From NCBI GenBank assembly GCA_025642065.1, contig JAODUP010000313.1, forward strand, positions 252,001-316,000: DNA of 64,000 nucleotides, in the 5' to 3' direction. The DNA comes from Paralvinella palmiformis. Its lineage: Eukaryota > Annelida > Polychaeta > Terebellida > Alvinellidae. Positions 1 through 12,986 of this stretch are shown piece by piece. The notes below the pieces were generated by a model, which was not told the origin of the DNA, did no database searches, and saw nothing but the letters and a program-made list of their open reading frames with translations. Each line of letters starts with the position of its first letter. Positions within the stretch are counted from its first letter, which is position 1. The position numbers and the translations under genes are program-made.

Positions 1-2956
1 CAGCTCCAACTGGACCACCACCACCTAGATTCATGCCACCACCCGTCGGAGTACCGCCACCCCCACCTGTCTCAAGTTTTTCTTTCACAATACCCCCTCC
101 ACCAAACACAAACGTACAACAGAACTCCAGTGCTAATGTTGGTAAAATAGAAACCCATCATTCTGAGGCGAGTTCTCTCAGACCTCCATCTAGAAGTGAG
201 TCAGAATATAATAGAAATAGTCATCAACAGTCAGAATATGATAGAAATAGTCATCAGCAGTCAGAATATGGTGACACGTCCAATAAGAGACAGGTATTTG
301 ATCGTTTACCTGGTCAGACATTTGGAGGTACCTCTAATCAGGAACAGAGGGTTGATGATTTAGGCGGTAGCACAGAAAGATTTTCTTGTCACAATACAAA
401 GCATGAGGCACCATCTGGAAAAGAACACAGATTTGAAGAGTCAGTGGAGCCTGTATATGGGTTTAAAGGTGTAATTGGTCAAAAACCCAGATTTGAAGGG
501 CCTCCTGCACAACCACCCAGATTTGAAGGACCCCCTGGACAGAGACCCAGATTTGAAGGGCCTCCTGGACAGAGACCTAGATTTGAAGGGCCTCCTGGAC
601 AGAGGCCCAGATTTGAAGGCCCTCCTGGACAGAGGCCCAGATTTGAAGGGCCTCCTGCACAACCATCCAGATTTGAAGGGCCTCCTGGACAGAGACCCAG
701 ATTTGAAGGGCCTCCTGGACAAAGACCCAGATTTGAAGGGCCTCCTACACAAAGACCTAGATTTGAAGGACCACCTCCCCAAAGACCCAGATTTGATGGA
801 CCTCCTGGACAAAGACCCAGATTTGAAGGACCCCCTGGACAAAGACCCAGATTTGAAAGACCCCCTGGACAAAGATCAAGATTTGAAGGGCCTCCTGGGC
901 AGAGATTCAGATTTGAAGGACCATCTGGACAAAGACCCAGATTTGAAAGCTCATCAACCCAAAGAGGCAACCAGCAGGAATTTAATTTTGATGATCCTGT
1001 TGATCACAGAAAATGGTGTAATGGTCCTCCTGGTCAAATGCCAAGATTAGAGGTGTCTGTTAGGCCAGAACAAGAATATGAAAGACCTCCTCGATCAGAA
1101 ACAGAATTTGATGAACCAGAATTTGAGGGCCCTTCTGGACTAGAACAAAGGTCAGAATTTGAGGGGCCTTTTGGGCCAGGGACAGAATTTGATAGACTTC
1201 CTGAACCAGGACCAGAATTTGAGGAGCCTTCTGTGCCAGAAACTGAATTTGAAGAACATTCTGAGCCAGGAATAGAATTTGAAGAACCTCCGGGCCCAGG
1301 ATTAGAATTAGATGAATCTTCTGGCTCAGAATTTGGGCAACATCCTGGACAAAGATCCGGACTTCATGGGCCTCCAGTACACAGACCTAGATTTGAAGGA
1401 CCTCCTGGACAAAGACCATTATTTGAAGGACCTCCTGGACAAAGACCATTATTTGAAGGACCTCCTGGACAAAGACCCTTATTTGAAGGAGCTCATAGAA
1501 TGGGTAAGCCAATGAGAAGACCATTTAATAGGGGTCAAAGGGGAGGATTTGTCAGAGGACAGCATCCTAGACCAGATGCTCCAGTTTCACTGTTAGATCT
1601 GAAGCTTGATCGTCCACCAACTTTGGGTAGATCTGAAGTTATCAAGGATGAAGCAGATGTTGATGATGATGATGATGATTATGGTGAGGAAGGTGACATA
1701 GATGTTGAAGATGGTTTCTTACTAAGTGGTGATTTCAGTGGCAATAGTAGAGTACGGATGCCAGGACGATTTCCAAGAGGGCGGACAATGCCAAGAGGTC
1801 GAGGTCACTTTAATAGTGATGTGGACTTAGACCTAACAGAAATGGACCAGGAAGCTTATGAATATCAAGATCAACCTTATTTTGATGAAGAGGAAGAGGT
1901 CTATGATGGTCCCATTGTAAGAGGTCCCAGGGGCTTTGGTGTACGAGGCTGTGGAATGCCTGATAATCAATTTAGAGGACGTGGAATGCGAGGCAGAGGA
2001 AGGCCACCTCGCATAATTGGTCACGATATGCCTGAAGGAGTATTAAGAGGACGTTTTATGGGTGGACGACGTTTCTTGCCAAGAAGAGGGATGTTTGGAC
2101 GTGGTGGGCCTCCATTTGGTGGACCAATGAGGCATGGAGAGATGACTGAACAATCTATGCCTGAAGACTATCCTGAACAAGAAGAAGTTCATGAAGGATA
2201 TCAGAGAATGGAAGGGAATGACTGTCCAATGTATCACCATCAGAATACCCCAACTGATGATCCTCAATGTGACTATGAACAGCCCCATGGAGTCAAACTG
2301 CAACGACCACAGTCTGAAACGAACCAAGAACAGTTTGAATCCAGCATGTCAGGGCAGTCAAAAACAAACACGCATTCACAAGATAGGAGAAATTACCAAA
2401 ATGAAGAGACAGATATGGGAAAGCATGATACAAATGCTAAAATGGAAGCTCATCAGAAGAACTACGAAAGAAATGAACAACAAGCAAATGAACCCAAAAA
2501 CAGAATGAGAAGGAATGAAAAGAAAACTTTCCAGGGCAAGGGTGAAGAAGAACAGCACAAAGACAGTAGCCAATGGGCTAAAGATGATAATGTGAAAAAC
2601 AACACAGGCAGCAACTTGTACGTAGATCAGGAACATGACCAGGATAACTGGAAAGCTGGGAAGAAATATAGTCGTGTTAATGATTTACAAAAAGAGGTTG
2701 GCGCAAAATTTGACAACCAGCACTTCAGTAAAGATCGTCAGTTTGGTGATGATTTCACGGAGGACACGTGGAATGAATCCAATGACTTTGACAGGTTTGG
2801 TGAGAAAAAGCGTCCATTAGATATGCCAGGAGGAGTTCCACTACCAAAACGAAGAGAGGGAGAAAACTGGACCATTCAAGATCAGAAAAGGTCAGAGCTT
2901 GAGGAGAGGCAGACTACAAGAAGAGTACCAGAACTAATGAGTAAAGATCTTAGCAG
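1..2956 (+). CDS. YLPM1: YLPM1 exon 1 of the window (5'-partial): repeats and RGG region
   Basis: The frame is open from base 3, so the exon or an upstream one continues off the window; the ATG at 33 is internal. It encodes Pro-rich sequence, then 16 copies of a ten-residue unit of the type QRPRFEGPPG (bases 478-957), a stretch where the same unit has drifted to acidic forms such as TEFEEHSEPG (about 1050-1340), and four more basic copies (1378-1497). An acidic patch DVDDDDDDYGEEGD follows. An Arg/Gly-rich block (about 1750-2130, with FRGRGMRGRGRPPR) resembles RGG RNA-binding segments. The rest (2130-2956) is polar, rich in Gln, Glu, Lys and Asn and probably disordered. Donor CAG|GTAAGC; two bases of a split Arg codon remain. 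Confidence 0.92.
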
Positions 2957-5900
2957 GTAAGCTCTATTACAGAAATGTTATGCAAATTAGCAGTTCATCC
3001 TGTCCTTTCTCTTGATTAATAATGTACTTTTACTTTCAGAGGTTTGTCTACACAAGAAGAACAGAAGACACCTGTTCCAGTAAGTTATTGTTACATATGA
3101 TTACTTTGTGGTATCTTTCTTTACCTTTGGTTTATTAGTCTACTGGTAGTAAAAAAAATTAAGAAATTGTTATATTCGTAAACCATCCCTCATTTCAACT
3201 CATAATTACTGAAAGGTGCCTATAGCCATTATCATTGGTTACCTTTATAGCTAATCAAAAGTAGCATATTAGATAATTTTATTGGCTAACACATGCCATG
3301 TCGGATATTATGGTCCACTAGCCATGAAAACTGATATTAGGAGAATGCCATGTTTATTATTCAGAATCAGTTTTTACATTACAATATCAGTTTTTACATC
3401 GTAAATATCCATCAATGGATGACTCCAAATCTTCCAAAATTGAATTGTTTTAAAATAGAAATGATTTTTTTGTCTTCATCATATTATCTCAAATCCCTAA
3501 AATCACCAGCCTTACACTTCAGTAAACGTTTCTTACCCCTGATGAATGTAAACAATTTTGCATTATTTTTGTCAAATACATTTATATTGATCAATAGGTC
3601 TCATCAAAATGTAAAACTGCCTGCTAATATGTATGTTATGAACATTTAAAAGCATTATGCATTTAAAAGCATTATTGACACAAATAGATTTAAACTAACT
3701 GCTCTCAATTGGGCTCTCAAGTAAAATTGCCTTCTAACATAACCAAACCTGTAAATGTTTGTCGTGAACTAACACAAACGTTTAAACTAATTGTTCATAT
3801 CTGTTCAATTTTTTATAACAGATATCAGCCAGATATCTAGACATTAAGCACAGTTAGCTTGAATTAAATCGAACAAGTAGGCTTACATGTGTGCTAGAAA
3901 GATAAATAGTTTAATCATAAAAGGCAGTTTTTTTAATTAAAAACAGATCGTTTGTTTACAACAATGCTGTTTGCTTACTTTTTAATGCTTTCTTTTTCTA
4001 AACAAAAAATTTAATTAAAATTTTTAATAAATCATTTCACTAAAGCTCACCTTGGCTATGAACTTGGGGGCCCATCAAAAATGGCCCTAGTTGATAATAA
4101 TAATAATAATGTATATTTAATAAAGTGCCCTTACTAGCAGGAGCCATTCAAAGGCACTGTACAAATAATATGTAATATAATAATAAACCAAATAATATTG
4201 GTTCTGTTGCAGTGCCTGCTCTTTGCGAAGCAGTATGCTATGACGTTTCTGTTCCATCTGAACTTCATAGGTCTTCCATTGCTGTTCATACTGATTAAAC
4301 TGTTCTTGGTTTGGATGGTCTATAATGAAAAATAAAGAGATGCTCTGACATTAATCAATACAGTGCACCTTTAACTGTTAAATATATAAATAAACACCAA
4401 AACAATATAAACTTTAATTAGAAGATAACAGTTATTTATCAATGAAAGCGACCTTGAGTAGGTGTATTTTTAGAAGAGATTTAAAATTTTCAAGAGATCT
4501 TGCTGCTGTTGAGACTGGCCCACGACACAAGAACCACTTGTTGCAGTAGTTTATTATTATATGAGATATTGTAACTTATTATGAGGCATATCTGATTATA
4601 TCATCAGTTATCTTCATCAAATATTTAGAATTGCTCTACATACATAGTGAAAAATATTTTAAACTAAATCTTATCATCTTAGCTCAGTTCTATAAAAAGG
4701 TTTAACCAACAGCTTATAAATGCAAATATAGCAGTGTACCTGAAATATATGTGACTTCTTGTCCATTAGACAGTTAAAACAACATCTCTAGTCATCCAGA
4801 GAGAGTGTGTGTGTATGTATGTATGTGTGTGACTTTATGTGTATGTGTGTGTGTGTGTGTATTTTACATGTTTTATTTGATAATATCAGAATTTACATTG
4901 AGAATAATTTTAATTTATTTGATTCCATATTTTAGTCTTGTACATGTTAATTTTTATCAGGTTCAAATAAGAGTAAGAGACATCAAAATTGAATAGCAAA
5001 AGTGTTACTTTCAATTTTAATATTTTTCAGGTATACTGTTCATTTTCACAAAAACAAGTAGCTCCCCATTGTTGTCATCTGTTCTCATGCTATATTGCAG
5101 TCTTTAACAAATCTTGATAACATTCATTGATCCTCAAGTTTCATTAGCCATTTATTATCATGGGTTGTCTTGAAGCAGCAATGTTCATGTATATATATTT
5201 TGATTCATTTCATTGATGATTAATTTCTTTTTCTTGAAAAATATTAAAACAGCTGTCTGTATGAAAGAAGATTTTTGTTTACAAAAGTTTTATGACTGAC
5301 TTTTCCTCCGGATTTATTCATAAAATTAAACCTCGCTATATTAGTATATGCGGTCATTTATTTGGCATTAGATCCTGTCCCAGCATGAATTAGATCTCAT
5401 CAAACAAGCTACAGAGGAGCTGAAGATGATCCACGGTCAGAAAGCTCAACAGGGTGGAAGTGTCGGTAACAGAGACAGTCCATCTTGTCAAACACCATCA
5501 GATGGCAGTGTGAGTCAGTTAGATGTGGTAAGTGTGGTAAAAGTGGTAGTATTCGAGTAGATTATTACTGTGATGTGTACTCCATCAGATTGTCTATCAG
5601 ATGTCAAATATTAAATGATATTTTGTTGTTGATAAGTTGGTCTCTTGTGGAATTGCACAAAACCAATACAATAATAGACGTTTAATTTCAAAATTCTAGG
5701 ACGTTTTGTTACAGTCACATTTATAGAAACAGTCAGTGATGTATTGATCATTTTGTCCTCTTCGCTGATTTCATAACTCAGTAGCATTGTCTGTGTAGAC
5801 AGTATAAGAAACGTTACCATTCAGAGTTAAGGTTATAGGACAAAATTCCCATTGCTGCTCTAAGTCTGAAATATTTATGTATACTAGGAGAGTGCTTATG

Positions 5901-8900
5901 TCGATCAGTGAGAATGGGGGGGGGGGATTTTTCATAGAATGTCATGGAAAATGAGTGGCAAAATACTAATTCCAGCCTAAACAAGTGTCCAGTTAAAACC
6001 CAAATACAATAATCCGTATAAGTTTCTCATTTGTTCCTTCCTACATAGTTATACATGTAATTTGAGCCATCGGTGAGGATGTGCAGACATGTTTGATAAT
6101 TACTCCAAAAAAACTGTTTCTTGTATCTAAAGCTAACCGTTAATTAATTATGCCTTTTCAAAACAAATATAGCCTCTGGTAATTAATTTTATGTTTTAAG
6201 AGTACCTTTAGTGTTATGTGTAAGTATAAATATTTTAGTTATGTAACATAGCAATTTTGTGAGATGTAATACTTCGGGACTTAACATAGACCACTGCTAT
6301 TAGTGATCAAGGATCCTATTAGCTGCCTTTGAAAACAAGCCGTTTCAAAATCTCTTTCCAACATGATAAATGGTACTCATGAAAAACATATTTTCGTCAT
6401 GAAAAATCATCTAAACATCATGGAATTTAGCTGTGAGTGGTCTATGGGAACCTTGAATACTAGACACAACTTATAGCATCCCATCCATTCCTAATGTTAC
6501 AAATGGCTTCAGGTATCACACCAGATATTTATATATGACAACTGCTAGGGAAATATAAGATCGGTGCAATACAAGCTTAATTTCTTGATTCTAGCTGGAG
6601 AATGCTAGTGTAAGGCACCATATTAAGGAATTTGTGTTTTTATCTGTCAATTTATAATTAATAAAAACCCACAAATATTCTCTAGGATCAATTATTCATA
6701 TTGCACTAACAGAAAATACACTCAGCATATTGATTAGATTAATGCAGTGGTCCGAGTTTTAATCTGACTCATGCTTATTTGGGTTGGATATTTCTGTAGG
6801 TAACTACCTCTTCACCATATGTTCCTTGTTTGACCACTGCTGAGACTATACGAAGAACTCACAATAAAGTGGAAAAGATAACTACTTATAGATATTAAAA
6901 ACAGAAAAAAAATTACAATATTGAACCATTTTATGCCAATTAGATTATCAGTATGTAAATTAAGCTGTTTAAAATAAATAGCCTAATTTCACTTTAGACA
7001 TATACTTCTCATAGTGATGGTCCACTTTTGAATGTCGTTCAATACAATTTAATTTTTTGCATCGTAATTTTCTTGTTCTATCCTAAGTTACCATTGAGGT
7101 AATTTTATCTTTCTGAATTTGAATACTATTGTTCCTAACAATTAGGAATTAGATTTCAATAGGCTGGGTAGATCTGTTTAAAAAAAGTCTGATTTAAAAT
7201 TGTCTCTAGATGTTGTTTTATGGCATTAGTAAGACGTTGGTGAAATTTAAATTCACTGGATGTACAATTATGTGTTCTCTTCTGGCAACTTATTATTTTG
7301 GGTTGTTTGGGGGGGGGGGGTGGACAGCTGATCTGTGAGGTACATATTAAAATATTGCAATGCATTTGAAACAATAAAGAAATAAAGTATTCAAACAGAC
7401 AATAGTTTACCGAACATTTTGCCCCCATCTCGAATTTACTTCTATCTCTTGTCAGACCTCTAACCATCCAGCGAGGCTGTAGTTTGTTGTTTCTTCATGC
7501 TCTAACTACTAACCGTGCTTTTGACCTCCGTATAACTGACTGCACTAAAAAGATTGATTTCATCAGTTAAGATTGATAAATGTTCACTCTCAGACACCTT
7601 CTGTCACCTCAGTTCTAATTTTCTGTGCGTATACTTCCATGTTACAGGATCCATTCTTGGGTAGGGATCATACATTGTGTGATCCTGAGCCCTTCGGTGA
7701 CCGGCCTGGCAGTATGCGGTTCAACTATGATGATTCTTTGCCTCGCTGCCCCGAGTCACACGGTCACGTGGAGCAACCTAGTAGATTTAAAAGAGTGGAT
7801 CCTTTCACTGATCGCATTTATGATGATCCCTATGGCTATGAAAGGTTTGTTATCAATGTGTGCCATACCAGTTGTGTTATCTACTAATACCATAAGATAA
7901 CGTACCAGTTTTGTGTCTTCTACTGATACCATGATGTAACATACCAATTTAAGTTTTGACGTTTAAGATTTGTTTTGTTTCTGAATAATGTTAAAACCAC
8001 GAAGAAAACATTAATCGCTTACATAATTCAGCAGCTTATACAAAATATATACGAGCAATGATAACAGACTAGGAGAATATTGCTGCCTCAGTTATTCCAA
8101 TTATTATCCGAGTCATTGATTATTCCCAAATTATCATTCGGAAACAATTTTAAACTCTTAGAGAAAAATGTTCCCAAAATACAGCAGATAGTTCAATGTA
8201 CCTCAGACATCCAGGTTTGGGTGTCAGTTCCATTGTTCCTCATATGTCCCAGGTTGGACAGTTTCAAAATCACTTCCTCCAAGACAGAATTGGGGGTAAC
8301 TCTATTGTTACAGTGTAATAATAATTTTAAATGTTTAGTACTGTAGGTCCTGGCCATTACACCGATACTTTGAATCAGTATTTTTTAAGGTCAGCTTAAT
8401 GGCGGCCGATGCTTTTTCAGTATCAAGAAATTCGGTCATCGAGAGAAGAAATTTCAGGGTATTAGATCTTGCAGCCGTCTAGTCTAGAGTATATGCAAAC
8501 AGACATCAATTGTCATTTAAACTCATGCAGTCACAGAGTGAAAATTGAAGTGAAACAAATTGATGATGATACTTCATGCCTTTATAATGAAAATCAATAG
8601 TTATATGTAAATGTATTTATTTAGTTACTGTTGTTAGACTCAGTAGCACATTTCAAGACTCTCAATTTAAAGGCAGCATAGGTAACAAGATAACTCGTTC
8701 GATGGTATTTCTTTGCTATTTCCTGTGTTCAAAATGTTTGATATCACCTAAAAATACTGCAGGGAAAAGTAAAGATTTTTATGTCAGCTTAATGTCACCA
8801 TAAATCATGATATTTTAGGCCTAAAAATCACTTCGGCTTAATGGCCAGGACCTATGGTACCACAGTCTCCCATGATTTAGCACTAAATTGTATATCAGGA

Positions 8901-11680
8901 TATGTTTGTACCTTGACACATAGATAACGAAAAAAGACTGACTACTGTTAAGAATTGACCAGCAATAGATATGTAATATACTATTGGCAGTAATAGTATT
9001 AATCATATAATTAGCCAGTTATATTTATATTCATCATGGTTCTACGCTCTGCTGCGACTAAGATCAGTATGTGTTTTCTTTTTCTCTAGATTACGAAGAC
9101 CAAGATCAAACCTTTATGACCGTGGCCCTGTGGGCAGACCATGTGATAGAGAATATATGTTAACTAGAGATCTGATGTCCAGACACGATCCCTTCCTGGC
9201 TCGAGAACATTTACTAAGACAGGATCCAGTATTAACAAGAGATCCACTACTTGTGAGAGAACCACCACTTACCCAAGATCCACTACATGCCCCTGATACA
9301 GTATATGGTTAGTTTTTATTGGGGTGTCGTTTCTCTTCCATTTAGAACATTCATGTAATCCAGTGTTTACCTTTCCTATTATTAATTCTTTCACTTTGTT
9401 TATCTTAGCAAACATTGTCTTCAGCATCCGTAAACATTAATCTTGTAACTCGGTAACTTCTACACGATCGTTTACAGATCCAGTTTATTTACGACATCAA
9501 GCCGAAGATGTTAATGCCACACCACGAGTTATAGATTATGGTCATGGACAGACAGACGATGGCGATGAAAGAACAGGACAACAGCATCGAAGAGACTATG
9601 ATCATGGGAGTATGTGTTGTTTGGCTCCTAACAATATATTGATTATCTTCTCTGATCATTTAATTAATGAAGGATTTCCTTTTTATAAACTTCTATCCTC
9701 CCACCAGGTTATATACAACTCCTTAACTCGTCTATGGACTGTACGATTGTATACACAATATCAAGTAAACTATATAGGATGGCATTGTATGTTTTGATAA
9801 CACACTTTCCCAGTATTTGATGTTCCCATACCGTGTTCTTTCCTCTAACATGATATAGTTACCCTCTCCAGTCTGTGTCTTTTTATCTTTTCTGATATGA
9901 CCTTATTACTCTCTCCAGCTTTGCTGTGGGTATAAGATGTCGCAGTACGTTCACCTTATGTAGTTTAATGTCTGTATGCTAGTTAGTAACTAGACAGTTC
10001 CATGGTTTTGTACTAGAACAGAATAATTTTTTCCGATTATACTCCATTACCTCTGTTATAATTTATAGCTTTTTGTTTCCTGCCTTAGATGTTATATAAT
10101 GTTGTGGTGGTTTAGTGGCAGGTTCCCTAATTGATTATAGGCCTTTTCTATGCCAATCTGTAAGAACATTAATTTGATGTTGTTAGTGATTTTAATAATT
10201 ATTCATTAATGTTCTATACTCTTGATGGGCTGTGATGGCTGACAGAGTAGTGACAAACTAGAATTTAATGTATCTGGGTCATGACACATTAATTAGTGAG
10301 CTGTGGTGGCCTAGCAGTTAAACACCCAGCACTCGGTGCCAAGGGTCACAGGTTCAATCCCAGCAAGAGGTCGAAACTTTTCCAGAGATTAATTTCTCGG
10401 CTCACAACATCATGAGTGGCTGACTACGTTAAATGGCACTGCCGTCTCCACTGAATTATTAAAAATAAAGGGGGATGTTAAAAACCCCCTGAGGATGTAA
10501 AACACTCTGGCAGTGACCACCCTCAGGGTATTTTGGCTCCATTTTTTCGTACTGCTCCCCTGTGAGTGGTGAGGAAGGAGATTTCTCAACCACTCCAACA
10601 TAGAGGCTGTGCCGAATAAGCGACAGCCTGGAGATTCTCCCCGAAAAACAAAGCAAGCACATTAATTACCTGTCAGCCTTGCGTTCAGTTAATTATTGGG
10701 AAACATTCTGTGTGGATGAAAGCTGAATATGTACCTTCCTTCAATTCATCGTTCATCTCCCTTATCTAGTCACCAAGTAGCAACTGTTTTTGAAGGAGTT
10801 AATAGTAACAAGACTTTTACGCATCTAAGTGATTCATATTCATCACTTGCTACAATATTTCTTTTCTGATCCAGGATCACCCAGTAGAGAATATGATTAT
10901 GAATCAAGATATCACAGGGAAGAAAGGGACAGAGAGTTCTCAAGGGGCTTTGAAGCAGACGCCAAAAGAGATCGTGATAGGTATCCAAGAGACAAGAATC
11001 GCTATGATAGAGATAGATATAGAGATCGTGATCATGACAGTCATAACCTGGAAATGATTCGTGACAGAAGAGATGAGTCATTGAGAGAACACGGCCAGAG
11101 AAGAGAACGACCAAATGACCATTCACGAAGAGACAGGTTACAAAACCTTCCAGTCGTGTTATTTTTTTCGAGACTTAATCCCATTTATTATAATTAGTGA
11201 TGACTTCCTTCAGAAATTACTTGAACCCAAATAGTAATACATGTGAATCATGGATAAAAGATTGAGACATGTATTTTGGTTATTTTATGTTGTATTAATT
11301 TAGTGATTATACCAAAATATACTACTGTATAACTTGTGATAATTTATTACATAGAACTTTGTATAATATTTATGTTTTTATCACCATTTCAGACACGCTG
11401 TAGATCATTTTAGTAAACAAGAAAAGAGAAACAGTCCTACGTTAAGAGAAAATGTTCCATTACCGCCATCATCATCATCATCATCATCTTCCTCCAAGTT
11501 AAGAATGTCACAGTCCTTGCGTCCATCACGAGACGATAAGACTAAGGTAGAGACAGTTCTTGTAGATGAGATTCTTAGTGATCCAGGACGTTCACAAAGA
11601 CCTGATCATATTGTGGTAATAGTCAGAGGACTACCAGGGGCTGGAAAATCTTATCTCTGTAAACTTTTGAAGGTAAATAT

Positions 11681-11727
<47 letters not shown>

Positions 11728-12955
11728 AATAAATAAATAAAAGAATACACTTTCAAGATGATTTTCAAAGATTGGTTTATATGACTAAAATGTTTAGCCA
11801 AATATTCTCTTAAGAATAAGACTTGTCCAATTACTGTGTTTTTTATGTATTGTATTCTAATTAGAAATAATTGTTCACCCATAATATAATCTATCCTCTG
11901 TTTTTGTTATTTCTAAAACATGTATCTAAGTTTATACTATAATCTATAGATGTATGGGGTAAGGCGAGTTATCTTATAAATGCTTCTCCTCTCAATTAAA
12001 AATATCTTGTTTTTAACATTAGAATTTAAATTTTGGGTAAAGTAATTTTAGTAACAGCAATAATAACAACTGCAATGTTGTAATGTTAATCATGACAATT
12101 TTTCTTCCAGGTGTAATATTCTGTCAATCTGTGAATCTTTATTAAAACATATTTATAAACATGAAAATTAGGAAGTATACATTTAACAAATGTAGATAGT
12201 GTAGGATATAAGTTAATCTTGGTCCAACTATTCCTTTGATCTATAGTATATTAATTTAAAATGACTTATTAATATTTTCACAATTATCATTATCCTTCTG
12301 CTAACCATGTTGTGTTTATTGAAATATTTACACAGGACAAGGAGAAATTAGCTGGTGGCAATGCAGCACGTATCCTAGCTTTAGATGATTACTTCATGGT
12401 TGAAGTGGAACACACTGTAAAGGATCCAGAATCTGGAAAATCTGTTGTGAAAACGGTGAGTACTTTATTTGTTGGTGACCTTAATTAGTCATATCGTATC
12501 AACGTCATATCTTGTGGATAACATTTGTTGGGGACCTTGTTTGAAATGTTTTTTAACATCATATCTCATGCTACAATTTAAACCCTGGTCTCTAAATGGC
12601 ATTTAGCTCACCATTATACTGCCTGTTTGACCTCGTGGGTAAAGTGTGGGACTATTTACCCATGGTTTTACTGTACAGGAGGTCGGATGTTCGAATCCCA
12701 GGTGTAGCACTATAGTAGGAGGAATTTTTCATCCATCCAAGCAACTGGCAAGGTTTTCTCTGCCAAATATACCATCTATTCTAAATTCTAAGTTTATTTA
12801 TAATTAATCCCTGTGGTGAAGCTTTAAATTACAAACCATATGTGTCTTCCTCATTTGAGGTTGCCAGCCACGTAAAATAACTCCCCCTCTTACCATTATT
12901 ATTACTATTATTATTATTGTTGTGTATATATAATCTGACACCAAATCCACACACC

Positions 12956-12986
<31 letters not shown>

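Noticed and set aside
441..1050. Long open frames in other frames and on the minus strand over the YLPM1 repeat
   Set aside because: They arise because the 30-base unit keeps all frames open; the YLPM1 frame is the only one that continues with splice-consistent conserved exons.
3350..3649. 99-codon open frame in YLPM1 intron 2
   Set aside because: Composition follows AT-rich DNA; no homology, splice or start context.
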